A stretch of 64,000 bases of DNA from Microbacterium testaceum. Lineage in GTDB: Bacteria; Actinomycetota; Actinomycetes; Actinomycetales; Microbacteriaceae. Location: NCBI RefSeq assembly GCF_020781835.1, contig NZ_JAJGNJ010000009.1, forward strand, positions 102,823 through 166,822, given 5' to 3'. The notes under the pieces were generated by a model. The model had not been told where the DNA came from, did not search any database, and saw nothing but the letters and a program-made list of their open reading frames with translations. A program made the translations under genes and the position numbers. Of this stretch, positions 44,514-54,666 are shown piece by piece. Each line of letters begins with the position of its first letter. The stretch's first letter is position 1.

Positions 44514-46594
44514 CCGTCCCCGTCGAGCGCTCCCGCTCGCGCCGTCCCGTGACCTGGCTCACCCTCATCGGGGTGCTGCTGCTGCCCGCCGTGATCGGCG
44601 GCATCCTGGTCGGCGCGCTCTACGACCCGACCGACCGCCTCGACAACATCACCGCCGCGGTCGTCAACGACGACAAGGCGGTCGAGCTCGACGGGCAGCT
44701 CGTGCCGCTCGGTCGACAGCTCACCGGCGGCCTGGTGAAGGGCGCGGACGACCAGCCGAGCAACATCGACTGGGTCATCTCGAACGACGAAGACGCCGCG
44801 GCGGGCCTGAAGGACGGCACGTACACCGCCGTCGTGACGATCCCCGACAACTTCAGTGCCGCAGCCCTCTCCACCCGCCCGGGGGAAACCCCCGAGCGCG
44901 CCACCATCGGCGTCGAGACGGCACCGAACGCGCGCGTCGTCGACGGTGCCATCACCGCGCAGCTGGCATCCACCGCCTCCGCCGTGTTCGGCAGCGAGCT
45001 GTCGTCGCAGTACCTCACGAACGTGTTCCTGGGCTTCACCACCCTCGGCCAGCAGCTGGGTTCCGCCGCCGGCGGCGCCCACCAGCTCGCCGACGGCGCG
45101 GGGCAGGCGGCGGACGGCGCAAGCTCGCTGCAGGACGGCCTGGGGCAGCTGTCGGACGGCGCCTCACAGCTCGCATCGGGTGCGCAGCAGCTCGCCGCGG
45201 GCGCGGGCCCGCTCGCGGACGGCGCGTCGCAGGTCGCGGGCGGAGCGACGGCGCTGGCCGGCGGGACACGCGAAGCCGCGGCCGGGGTCGGCGACCTCGC
45301 CGGCGGCGCGAACGGCATCGCCGAGGGGAACCAGCAGCTCGCCAACGAGATCAACGGCATCGCCGACCAGATCCCGCCGGAGTTCGCCCAGGTCGCCACA
45401 GACCTCTCTGAGGCCGCACCGCAGGTCAACGACGCGCTCGTCGCCGCGGCGGCGGCGCTGCAGAAGGCCGCGGACGAGTGCACCGGCACTCCCTCACAGT
45501 GCGAGGCGCTGCGCCAGGCCGCGGCGGACGCGAACGCCGCGCTCCCCCAGGCCACCGCGACCGTCACGAAGATCGGCCAGCTCGCCGGTGACGCCGCCGA
45601 GCTTCCCGCCGGGATCCGCACCATCGCGGCGGCCAACCAACAGCTCGCCGACGGCGCCCGCGGTCTCGCCGGCGGCGCGACGAAAGCGGCGGACGGCCTC
45701 AACGTCATCGCCGGGGGGATCGACGGCGTGGCCGACGGCGCGAACCAGGTCGCCTCGGGGGTCCGACAGTTCGGCACGGGCGCGGCGGGCCTCAGCTCCG
45801 GCGCCGCTCAGGTGGCATCCGGAGCATCCGGAGCCGAGGAGGGCGCGGGCCAGCTCGCCGACGGGGTGGAGCAGGTCGCGACGGGCACCTCATCGCTCGC
45901 CGATGGACTCGATACCGCGGTTGCTCAGCTGCCGACGTACAGCGACGCGCAGGCGCAGAACCTCGCCGACGTCGTCGCCGACCCCGTCTCCGCAACCGGC
46001 GTCAGCGACTCGCTGTTCGGTATCGCAGCGGTGCCGCTGCTGGCGATGGCCGTGCTGTGGTTCGGCGGCGTCGCGTCGTTCGTGGCGTTCCAGGCGGTGT
46101 CCGCACGGGCGCTGACCAGCCGTCGCGCCTCGGGCCTGGTCGCCCTGCGCGGCTTCGCCCCCGCGGCGATCATCGGCGCCGCGCAGGGCCTGCTGGTGGC
46201 GGGCGTCGTGCAGGTGGCATCCCGGTACGACTGGGGCGACTGGGCCCTGTTCGCCCTGGTCTGCATCGCGGCGGGAGTGGCGTTCGCGGCCGTGAACCAG
46301 GCTCTGGTCGCCGTGTTCGGCGGGGCGGGACGGTGGATCGCCGCGATCGTGGGGGCGCTGGCGGTGGGCGCCAACATCGTCTCGACGGTGCCGCCGCTCC
46401 TTGCGGGCGTGGCGTCGCTGCTGCCGACGTCGCCGGCGTACGCGTCGATGCTCGGAGCCCTCGCCTCGTCGGGCGGGGTCGGCGCGGGGATCGTCGGACT
46501 CGCCGTCTGGGCCGTGCTCGCGCTGATCGTGACGACCCTCGTCGTGGTCCGCCGCCGCACCGCCTCGCTCCGCACCGCCGCCCACCCCGCCTGA
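44510..46594 (+). CDS. YhgE/Pip-family membrane protein with heptad repeats
   Basis: 694 residues. One N-terminal membrane helix (WLTLIGVLLLPAVIGGILVG), a large extracytoplasmic part and five or six C-terminal helices from about residue 505. The outer part holds two blocks of 7-residue repeats (LADGAGQ AADGASS… type), about 13 units each at residues ~193–283 and ~379–469, predicting long alpha-helical or coiled rods. A Cys pair (CTGTPSQC) lies between the blocks. ABC-2-like permease fold; works with the MMPL partner, function unknown. Confidence 0.88.
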   Translation: MTVPVERSRSRRPVTWLTLIGVLLLPAVIGGILVGALYDPTDRLDNITAAVVNDDKAVELDGQLVPLGRQLTGGLVKGADDQPSNIDWVISNDEDAAAGLKDGTYTAVVTIPDNFSAAALSTRPGETPERATIGVETAPNARVVDGAITAQLASTASAVFGSELSSQYLTNVFLGFTTLGQQLGSAAGGAHQLADGAGQAADGASSLQDGLGQLSDGASQLASGAQQLAAGAGPLADGASQVAGGATALAGGTREAAAGVGDLAGGANGIAEGNQQLANEINGIADQIPPEFAQVATDLSEAAPQVNDALVAAAAALQKAADECTGTPSQCEALRQAAADANAALPQATATVTKIGQLAGDAAELPAGIRTIAAANQQLADGARGLAGGATKAADGLNVIAGGIDGVADGANQVASGVRQFGTGAAGLSSGAAQVASGASGAEEGAGQLADGVEQVATGTSSLADGLDTAVAQLPTYSDAQAQNLADVVADPVSATGVSDSLFGIAAVPLLAMAVLWFGGVASFVAFQAVSARALTSRRASGLVALRGFAPAAIIGAAQGLLVAGVVQVASRYDWGDWALFALVCIAAGVAFAAVNQALVAVFGGAGRWIAAIVGALAVGANIVSTVPPLLAGVASLLPTSPAYASMLGALASSGGVGAGIVGLAVWAVLALIVTTLVVVRRRTASLRTAAHPA

Positions 46595-46599
46595 CCCCG

Positions 46600-46638
46600 C
46601 CCCCGTCCCCCGTCCCCCCGTCCCCCCGTCCCCCCGTC
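46600..46638. repeat. C-rich GTCCCCCC tandem repeat
   Basis: About five tandem copies of a 7–8-base CCCCC(C)GT unit right after yhgE and directly abutting the first long palindrome. Low complexity; may be slippage-prone. Confidence 0.85.
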
Positions 46639-46639
46639 G

Positions 46640-46693
46640 AGTGTCCAAGACACGCCGCATGAGACCACCCCGATGCGGCGTGTCTTGGACACT
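46640..46693. repeat. Long palindromic element, copy 1
   Basis: Perfect 21-bp inverted arms (46640–46660 and 46673–46693) with a 12-base loop. The left arm begins AGTGTCCAAGACACGCCGCA. The same arm sequence recurs at 47691 in the same orientation. Could serve as terminator for yhgE and as an extragenic repeat. Confidence 0.92.
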
Positions 46694-46786
46694 GGGCGGA
46701 ACGTGCGTCGTGCCACGGCTCCTCCACACGGCGCCCGTTGGGGAGAAAAACGGGCGCAGGCGGGCGTGAGCGTCTGAGATGGAGCG

Positions 46787-47683
46787 GTGCTGCCGCGTCC
46801 GCTTCCCGACCATCTCGCCGGTTCCTTTCACGTGCGGGACGCCGACGCGTCGGCGATCCCCCGTCGGCGCCTGATCGCGGCCGACCTGTGCGCGCCCTTC
46901 CACGGCGTTCGGGCACGGGTCGGCACGCCCTCGGCGGACACTCTCGATCGCTGCCGCCTGTACGCCCCTCGCCTGCGCGCCGGCCAGGTGTTCAGCCACG
47001 AGACGGCAGCCGCGCTGTGGGGCATGCCGCTTCCGAGCACGCGCTCCGAGGCGCTGCATGTGAGCGCCGTGCCGCCGATCCGGGAACCGCGGACCGTCGG
47101 CGTCGTGGGTCATCGCATGGCGCTCGCGCAGCGCGACGTCACGATCGTCGACGGACTGCCGGTGACCGACCCCGTGACGACCTGGACCCATCTCGCCGCC
47201 CGCCTGCCCGAGTCACCGCTCGTCGCCGTCGGGGACTGGCTGCTCTCCCGCGGTGTATCGGAGGACGAGCTCGCTGCCGCCGCCGCGCGGTTCACCGGCA
47301 GGGGTGCGGTGTCTCTCCGCCGGGCGTGCGGACGGGCACGGCCCGGGGTGGAGTCACCGCGCGAGACAGCCGTGCGGCTCGTGCTGGTCGCCGCGGGGCT
47401 GCCGGAACCCCACCTGAACTGGACGCTCCGCGCCGACGGGGTGTTCGTCGCCCGGCTGGACATGGCCTATCGGGACTATCGAGTCGCCGTCGAATACGAC
47501 GGCCGCCAGCACGCGCTGGCCGATCAGTTCCGGCGAGACGCCGACCGCTGGCGCGCCATCACGGACGCCGGATGGACCCTCGTGCGCGTCCTCGCCCACC
47601 ACCTCGAGCACCCCCAGCGCGACATCGTCGCTCCGGTTCGCCGCGCTCTGGTGGCCGGAGGCTGGTCGCCCGACCGGCCGTGA
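46787..47683 (+). CDS. Endonuclease-like (Vsr/DUF559-type) domain protein
   Basis: 298 residues, GTG start. N-terminal ~90 residues resemble the AbiEi-antitoxin-like winged region found in actinobacterial single-gene proteins (FSHETAAALWGMPLP, LPVTDPVTTWTHLA); the C-terminal ~90 (ESPRETAVRLVLVAAGLPEP, DMAYRDYRVAVEYDGRQH, RRDADRWRAITDAGWTLVRV) form a PD-(D/E)xK fold with E…D…ExD-type residues as in very-short-patch endonucleases. Role unknown, possibly DNA repair or defence. Uniquely, it is bracketed by two copies of a palindromic repeat. Confidence 0.75.
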   Translation: MLPRPLPDHLAGSFHVRDADASAIPRRRLIAADLCAPFHGVRARVGTPSADTLDRCRLYAPRLRAGQVFSHETAAALWGMPLPSTRSEALHVSAVPPIREPRTVGVVGHRMALAQRDVTIVDGLPVTDPVTTWTHLAARLPESPLVAVGDWLLSRGVSEDELAAAAARFTGRGAVSLRRACGRARPGVESPRETAVRLVLVAAGLPEPHLNWTLRADGVFVARLDMAYRDYRVAVEYDGRQHALADQFRRDADRWRAITDAGWTLVRVLAHHLEHPQRDIVAPVRRALVAGGWSPDRP

Positions 47684-47685
47684 CG

Positions 47686-47749
47686 CGTCGAGTGTCCAAG
47701 ACACGCCGCATGACGACACCCTCGTACGGCGTGTCTTGGACACTCGACG
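47686..47749. repeat. Long palindromic element, copy 2
   Basis: Perfect 23-bp inverted arms (47686–47708 and 47727–47749) with an 18-base loop, starting 3 bp after the endonuclease stop. Left arm CGTCGAGTGTCCAAGACACG is shared with copy 1 (CGTCGAGTGTCCAAGACACG also precedes there from 46636). Confidence 0.92.
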
Positions 47750-47764
47750 GGCAGGAACGGCCCC

Positions 47765-47855
47765 GCGGGCGCGGGCGCGGACGCGGCGCGGGCGCGGCGC
47801 GGGCGCGGGCGCGGGCGCGGCGCGAACGCGGCGCGGGCGCGGGCGCGGGCGCCGC
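47765..47855. repeat. GCGCGG hexamer-type tandem repeat
   Basis: About 90 bases built from GGGCGC/GGCGCG units with few interruptions, between palindrome copy 2 and the ccsB stop. Nearly pure G+C with strand asymmetry typical of slippage or G-quadruplex formation. Confidence 0.9.
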
Positions 47856-47856
47856 G

Positions 47857-48876
47857 TCAGGAGGTTAGGCCCGAGTAGGCGTGCAGACCCTTGAAGAAGA
47901 CGTTGACGATCGTGAAGTTGAACAGCACCGCCGCGAAGCCGATGATCGACAGCCAGGCCGAGCGGGTGCCGCGCCAGCCGCGGGTCGCTCGGGCGTGGAT
48001 GTATCCGGCGTACAGCACCCAGATCACGAAGGTCCACACCTCCTTGGTGTCGAAGCCCCAGAAGCGGCCCCACGCGTCGTTGGCCCAGATGGAGCCGGCG
48101 ATGAGGGTGAAGGTCCAGAAGATGAACCCGACGATCGCGAAGCGGTAGGCGAGCGACTCCAGCGCGTCGGCGTTCGGCAGCGTCTGCAGGAAGCTGCGGC
48201 GGGGGGCCGCGGCATCCGGGGAGGCCGCAGCGACAGCGAGCTTGCGTTCACGGCGCGCCTGCAGCAGCTGCATGACCGACAGTCCGAACGCGAGGGCGAA
48301 CAAGGCGGTGGCCAGTGAGGCGACGAAGACATGGATGACGAGCCAGACCGACTTCAGCGGGTCGGCGAGGGGCACGACGTCGACGTGGAAGGCCAGCGTC
48401 GCCCCGCCGAGCAGGACGACGGCGAGACCGCTGATGAGGGACCCGAGGAACCGCAGGTCGAAGCGCGTCAGCACGACGAGGTACACCGCGACGACCAGCA
48501 GCACACCGGTCAGGGCGAACTCGTACATGTTCGACCACGGCACGCGCTCGGCCGCGATGCCGCGCAGCACGGTGGCGGCCAGATGGAAGAGGAAGCCGAG
48601 CGCGACCAGCGCGGTGCCCATGCGTGCCCACAGGTAGCGCGGCCGGGCGGGCGTGGCTCCGGATGCCGACGATCGCGGTGACGCGTCGATCACTCCCCCG
48701 CCGCCCGCGGTGACGAGCTCGCGCGCGACGACCTCGTCCTTGGCCTTGATGGCGAGGTCGGAGCGACGAGCGAGGTCGATCGCGTACGCGATGAAGGCGA
48801 GGACGTAGATCGCGACGGCCGTCCACACCAGGAGGAGGGAGATCTCGTCGAGGAGGAGCGGATCGGTTCCGGGCAT
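47857..48876 (-). CDS. ccsB: Cytochrome c maturation protein (ResC/CcsA family)
   Basis: 339 residues, about eight membrane helices. The haem-handling WWD region WANDAWGRFWGFDTKEVW is present, with flanking histidines (GFLFHLAATV, LAFHVDVV, VIHVFVASL, YIHARATR). With ResB it forms the system II haem exporter and apocytochrome ligase. Starts 4 bp after the resB stop; last gene of the operon. Confidence 0.93.
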   Translation of the reverse strand: MPGTDPLLLDEISLLLVWTAVAIYVLAFIAYAIDLARRSDLAIKAKDEVVARELVTAGGGGVIDASPRSSASGATPARPRYLWARMGTALVALGFLFHLAATVLRGIAAERVPWSNMYEFALTGVLLVVAVYLVVLTRFDLRFLGSLISGLAVVLLGGATLAFHVDVVPLADPLKSVWLVIHVFVASLATALFALAFGLSVMQLLQARRERKLAVAAASPDAAAPRRSFLQTLPNADALESLAYRFAIVGFIFWTFTLIAGSIWANDAWGRFWGFDTKEVWTFVIWVLYAGYIHARATRGWRGTRSAWLSIIGFAAVLFNFTIVNVFFKGLHAYSGLTS

Positions 48877-48880
48877 GGTG

Positions 48881-50590
<1,710 letters not shown>

Positions 50591-50603
50591 GGTGTTCCCT
50601 CGA

Positions 50604-51353
50604 TCAGAGCGGGAGCTGGACACTGCCGATCACCCCCTGCAGGCTCGACATCCATGCGCCCCACACGCCCGTCACCATCAGCAGGCCGAGAACGATCAGC
50701 AGCGCGCCGCCGATGAGGTTGACGACGCGGATGTGGCGACGGACGAACGTCACCGAACGCGTGGCCCACCCGAAGCCGAGGGCCAGGAGCAGGAACGGGA
50801 TGCCGAGTCCCAGCGAATAGGCCAAGCCCAGGAGCGCGGCGCGACCGGGGTCGCCCAGGTTGTACGACACCGAGAGGATCGCCGCGAGCGTGGGGCCGAT
50901 GCACGGGGTCCAGCCGACCCCGAGAGCGACCCCGAGCAGGGGGGCTCCGATGAGCCCGAGGTTTCCTCGGGCCTGGAACCGCACCGATCGCTGAGCGAGG
51001 CCGAAGAGGCCGATGAACACCAGTCCGAGCAGGATGATGACGACACCCATGATGCGCGTGATGACGTCGGCATACCGCAGGAAGAACTGCCCCACGGTGC
51101 CGCCGAGCACGTTGACGGCCATGAACACCACCGTGAACCCGGCGATGAACAGCACAGTGCCGAACACCAGTCGCGAGCGACCGGGCCGGGATGCCGAGCC
51201 CCCGCGCGGCGCGACGGCCCCGCCGATGAAGCCGAGGTAGCCGGGGACGAGCGGCAGCACGCACGGGGAGAGGAACGAGATGAGCCCCGCCGCCAGCGCG
51301 ACCGGGATCGCGAGCCACAGTGCGCCGTCGAAGACGAGAGCTCCCGGGTTCAC
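50604..51353 (-). CDS. ccdA: Thiol-disulphide transporter CcdA
   Basis: 249 residues from GTG (VNPGALVFDG). Six membrane helices; the two redox cysteines are in LSPCVLPLVPGYL and GWTPCIGPTLAA, the hallmark of CcdA. Transfers electrons from cytoplasmic thioredoxin to ResA. Start overlaps resA stop by 4 bp (GTGA). Confidence 0.95.
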   Translation of the reverse strand: MNPGALVFDGALWLAIPVALAAGLISFLSPCVLPLVPGYLGFIGGAVAPRGGSASRPGRSRLVFGTVLFIAGFTVVFMAVNVLGGTVGQFFLRYADVITRIMGVVIILLGLVFIGLFGLAQRSVRFQARGNLGLIGAPLLGVALGVGWTPCIGPTLAAILSVSYNLGDPGRAALLGLAYSLGLGIPFLLLALGFGWATRSVTFVRRHIRVVNLIGGALLIVLGLLMVTGVWGAWMSSLQGVIGSVQLPL

Positions 51354-51943
51354 GCGCTCTCCGCGAGCACGGTGCGCACCATCGCCTCGAGGATGGATGC
51401 CTCGGGGAGCTCGCCGATCACGCGCGCGGCGACCCGTCCCTGCCGGTCGAGCACCAGCGTCGTGGGGGTGGCGTTGATCGGGGTCTTCTCGGCGAAGGCG
51501 AGCTTGAGCTCGGCGTCGCCGACCGCCATCGCGCTGGAGTACGACACCCCGTTGTCGCGGGCGAAGGACAGGGCCGTGGCGGGCTGGTCGTACGTGTTGA
51601 TGCCGAGGAACTGCACGTCCTGGCCCTCGAACGACCGGTACGCCTCTTCCAGGCGGGGTGCCTCGATGATGCACGGACCGCACGTGGCGTACCAGAAGTT
51701 CACCACGAGCACCTGACCGGCGAAGTTGGCACTGGACACCGGCGACCCGTTGTCGAGCGTGCCGGAGAAGTCGACGGCCTCGCCGCGCTGATCCGGAGCG
51801 ATCTCCTGCGTCTGGAAGCCGTTGGCCGCGATGTAGCCCTTGTTGTCTCCCGCGCGGTACTGCTCGGCGAGCGGGTCGGCGCTGCACGCGGCCAGGCCCA
51901 CGGCCAGGACCGCGACGGCCGCGGTGGAGAGGATTCGGCGCAT
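51350..51943 (-). CDS. resA: Thioredoxin-fold lipoprotein ResA/TlpA
   Basis: 197 residues from ATG (MRRILSTAAV), chosen because AGGAG is 7 bases upstream; a GTG 3 bases earlier is possible. Lipobox LAAC (Cys20). Redox motif FWYATCGPC and cis-Pro NATPTTLVLD. Reduces apocytochrome CxxCH disulphides outside the membrane. ATG overlaps the phosphatase stop (TGATG). Confidence 0.93.
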   Translation of the reverse strand: MRRILSTAAVAVLAVGLAACSADPLAEQYRAGDNKGYIAANGFQTQEIAPDQRGEAVDFSGTLDNGSPVSSANFAGQVLVVNFWYATCGPCIIEAPRLEEAYRSFEGQDVQFLGINTYDQPATALSFARDNGVSYSSAMAVGDAELKLAFAEKTPINATPTTLVLDRQGRVAARVIGELPEASILEAMVRTVLAESA

Positions 51944-52587
51944 CACACGACTCCTACGTCGACGGCTCCGGCAGTCGCGGCCGGCTCGGCGTACGCCACC
52001 TCGACCCAGCGCGGCGCGCCGGCGGCGCCGTCTCGCCGCTCGAAGCTCGTCACGCTCGACAGCGCGCAGCGGCGCTTGCGGGGGTCGTGGCGGGTGGGTT
52101 GACGGGAGAGGGCGAGGTGGGTCACCCAGATGGGGAGCTGGTGCGAGACGACGACGACGTCACCCGCGGGCACGCGCTCCCACGCGTCGGTCATCGCCTC
52201 GGTCATGCGCGCGACGATCCGCTCGTACGGCTCGCCCCAGCTGGGCACCGCCGGACGGGAGAGGTGCCGCCAGTTCAGGGGATTGGCCAGCGCCTGGTTC
52301 ATCCGTCGCCCCTCGAACACGTTGGTCGGTTCGATGACGCGGTCGTCGATGAACGGCTCGATGCCGAAGAGCTCGACGAAGGGTTCCGCCGATTCCCGGG
52401 TGCGTTGCAGCGGAGACACCACGAGCGCGCCGATCGGCCGCTCCAGCGCGTGCACGTACTCCGCGGCCTGCCGCGCCATACGGCGGCCGTCGACGCTCAG
52501 TCCGAAACCGGGGAGCCGACCGTACAGCACGCGGCGAGGATTGTGGACTTCCCCGTGGCGCACGAGATGGAGGCGGTCGGCGGGCAC
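51943..52587 (-). CDS. Histidine phosphatase family protein
   Basis: 214 residues. RHG motif HLVRHGEVHNP near the N-terminus, second basic LQRTRESAEPF and C-terminal His VVVVSHQLPIW complete the phosphoglycerate mutase-like active site. Often first gene of this cytochrome c operon in actinobacteria. Substrate unknown. Confidence 0.9.
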   Translation of the reverse strand: MPADRLHLVRHGEVHNPRRVLYGRLPGFGLSVDGRRMARQAAEYVHALERPIGALVVSPLQRTRESAEPFVELFGIEPFIDDRVIEPTNVFEGRRMNQALANPLNWRHLSRPAVPSWGEPYERIVARMTEAMTDAWERVPAGDVVVVSHQLPIWVTHLALSRQPTRHDPRKRRCALSSVTSFERRDGAAGAPRWVEVAYAEPAATAGAVDVGVV

Positions 52588-52674
52588 GGCATCCAGTCTA
52601 CGGTCGGGTCTTGTGGGCGGGCTGAGCGGGGGACGTCGTTGCTTCGACGGCGTCCTACCGGGCGACAGCCGCGC

Positions 52675-53361
52675 TCACGCGTCGCGACGTGACGCGAGGA
52701 GCGCACGGATGCGCGAGTACAGGAACCAGGCGGTCCCCACGCCCACGGCCGCGATCACGACGTACTGGAGGATGTCGGCGTACTGCTCGATGACATGCCA
52801 GTTCTCGCCGAGGAGGTACCCGGCCAACACGAAGATCGTGTTCCAGATGAGGCTTCCGGCACCGGTCAGGAGCCCGAAACGCCACACGGGCATCTTGGCC
52901 ACGCCCGCGGGGATCGAGATGAGGCTGCGGAAGATCGGCACCATCCGGCCGAAGAACACCGCCTTCCCCCCGTGCCGCTGGAACCAGGCGACGGTGCGGT
53001 CGATGTCCTCGGGGTGCAGGAGGGGGATCTTCGCGGCGATCGCGCGCAGCCGTTCGGCGCCGAGCCAGCGGCCCAATCCGTAGAGGGCGAAGGCGCCGAT
53101 CACCGACCCGAGGGTGGTCCACAGCAGCGCTTCGAAGAGGGTGAAGGATCCGCGGCTGGCGGTCAGGCCCGCCATCGGGAGCACGACCTCGCTCGGCAGC
53201 GGCGGGAAGAGATTCTCCAACGCGATCGCGATGCCCGCGCCCACCGGCCCGATGACCTCCATGAGCGAGACCGTCCAGTCGGCGAGGGAGGTCAGCCAGG
53301 ACTGGTCGCCCGAGGCCGTGTCCGCGGAGGCGCGGCCCAGAATGAGGGTGGTGTCGGTCAT
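52675..53361 (-). CDS. DedA-family membrane protein
   Basis: 228 residues. LENLFPPLPSEVVLPMAG and GRMVPIFRSLISIPAGVAKMPVWRF are the two conserved DedA elements (re-entrant loop and arginine motif). About five membrane helices. Family members are linked to lipid-carrier (undecaprenyl phosphate) flipping and proton-dependent homeostasis. Confidence 0.93.
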   Translation of the reverse strand: MTDTTLILGRASADTASGDQSWLTSLADWTVSLMEVIGPVGAGIAIALENLFPPLPSEVVLPMAGLTASRGSFTLFEALLWTTLGSVIGAFALYGLGRWLGAERLRAIAAKIPLLHPEDIDRTVAWFQRHGGKAVFFGRMVPIFRSLISIPAGVAKMPVWRFGLLTGAGSLIWNTIFVLAGYLLGENWHVIEQYADILQYVVIAAVGVGTAWFLYSRIRALLASRRDA

Positions 53362-53449
53362 CGGGTGCCTTCGCGCTCGGTGATCGGCCGCCCGTCCGGA
53401 CGCCCGACCGCAGCCTACGGGCGCCGCCTCGGCGGCACCTGTGAGCGGA

Positions 53450-53851
53450 TCAGGATGCCGACACCCCGACGCTCACGATGGCCGCCGCGACGAACCACGT
53501 CGACGCCATGACGACGACCCCCACGAGCGGGACCCAGAAGGCGACGCGGTGGCGGACCAGCCGCACGATGGCGGCGACGACCGCCAGCAGCATCACGACC
53601 CACGGCGCGATGACGGCGAACCACAGGCCCATGTTCATCACGTTCTCGTCGCAGTCCACGGATGCGCAGGCGTCGGAGGCGAACGCGAGGAAGAACCCCG
53701 CGTACGAGCACGCGAGGGCCGCGAGCGGAAGCAGGACGAGCAGGGCGATCGTCAGCGCCAGGTCCCATCCCCGCCGCGCGGGACGCTGCGGCTGCTCGGG
53801 CCTGAGCATCCGGTACGACTCCGGGGAGAGGGAATAGGTCACGGGCGACAT
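53450..53851 (-). CDS. Small three-helix membrane protein
   Basis: 133 residues. After a Pro/Arg-rich start there are three hydrophobic helices (LALTIALLVLLPLAALACSY, LWFAVIAPWVVMLLAVVAAI, FWVPLVGVVVMASTWFVAAAI). A CASVDCDENV loop between helices one and two offers a possible disulphide. No function recognised. Divergent from the SAHH-like operon (59 bp). Confidence 0.75.
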   Translation of the reverse strand: MSPVTYSLSPESYRMLRPEQPQRPARRGWDLALTIALLVLLPLAALACSYAGFFLAFASDACASVDCDENVMNMGLWFAVIAPWVVMLLAVVAAIVRLVRHRVAFWVPLVGVVVMASTWFVAAAIVSVGVSAS

Positions 53852-53910
53852 CCTAGGGATGCGGCGTCCCCGATTCGCGCCCGGGGGGTCACGGGTTCTA
53901 CGTTCGAGCC

Positions 53911-54666
53911 GTGTCGTCCTCCTCGTCCGCCGCCCCTGCCGGGCTCGACGGCGTGTTCCCGATCGCGCGAGGGTTCCTCGACGCGCGTTCGACCGGACCC
54001 GCCGCGCTCCCCTACGGCGGCTCTCTCCCCGCCCTCCCGACCGCTGTGCGCGCCCGTCTGCGCGAAACCTGGAACCTCGACGTGGTGCACGATCCCGCGG
54101 CGCCGGACCCGCTCGCCGCGGGGGCGTTCGGCATCCTGTACGCGCACGTGCGCGCCGAGCAGGTCGTGCTCGCCCTGTCGGCGCGCACGAACCTCACTCT
54201 GGCGGGCAGCACCGTGCGCGTCGTGGGCGACGGCCTCGTGGCATCCGCTCTGACCACGGTCCTGCGCCGACTGGGCGCCGCGGTCGTCCGCGGCACCGAC
54301 GACCCGGTGGAGCGGCTCGCGGCGCGGCTCGACGGCATCCGCGTGGAGCCGGTGGACCCCGCCGGGACCGCTCACCTCACCGTCCTCACCGGTGTCGGTC
54401 ACGACGCGGTCTCCGCGGCGGACGTGGCGGGACTCGTCGCCGACGCCTCGCCCCGACCGCCGGATGCCGCGCACCTGCCGTCCCCCCGCCCGCACGTGCG
54501 CACGACCCCGAAGGGATCGCTCGTGGAGATGCCCTCCCCCCTCCCGACCGACCCCGAGGCGCCCACCGCGGCGCAGTGGCACCTCGCCGACGCCCTCGTC
54601 GCCACACTCCTCGTCGGAGACCGCCCCGGGGCGGACGGCGCGCTCGCCGCGGCGGTGACCCCGTGA
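53911..54666 (+). CDS. Degenerate SAHH-like partner protein
   Basis: 251 residues, GTG start. Residues ~96–150 (LAGSTVRVVGDGLVASALTT, LGAAVVRGTDDPVERLAARL) align by eye with the Rossmann domain of the next gene product (FRGATVVVVGFGRVGTGIAQ, LGARVVVTETDPVAALQAAF), sharing the glycine motif, LGAxVV and DPV. The end (KGSLVEMPSPLPT) parallels EGNPVEIMDLSFG there. The N-terminal catalytic domain is largely absent. It seems a divergent paralogue, perhaps a non-catalytic subunit. Stop overlaps the next start (GTGA). Confidence 0.65.
   Translation: MSSSSSAAPAGLDGVFPIARGFLDARSTGPAALPYGGSLPALPTAVRARLRETWNLDVVHDPAAPDPLAAGAFGILYAHVRAEQVVLALSARTNLTLAGSTVRVVGDGLVASALTTVLRRLGAAVVRGTDDPVERLAARLDGIRVEPVDPAGTAHLTVLTGVGHDAVSAADVAGLVADASPRPPDAAHLPSPRPHVRTTPKGSLVEMPSPLPTDPEAPTAAQWHLADALVATLLVGDRPGADGALAAAVTP

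Noticed and set aside
46640..47749. Insertion sequence with the palindromes as terminal inverted repeats
   Set aside because: Each end is itself a full palindrome in direct orientation, the gene has no transposase motif and no target duplication is visible.
47765..47855. CRISPR array or minisatellite gene
   Set aside because: The repeat has no regular spacers; it is a simple hexamer-type run.
53859..54662. Long N-terminal extension of the SAHH-like protein in its own frame
   Set aside because: The region codes for the 251-residue upstream protein in another frame, and the GTG at 54663 overlaps that stop in the pattern used throughout the window.
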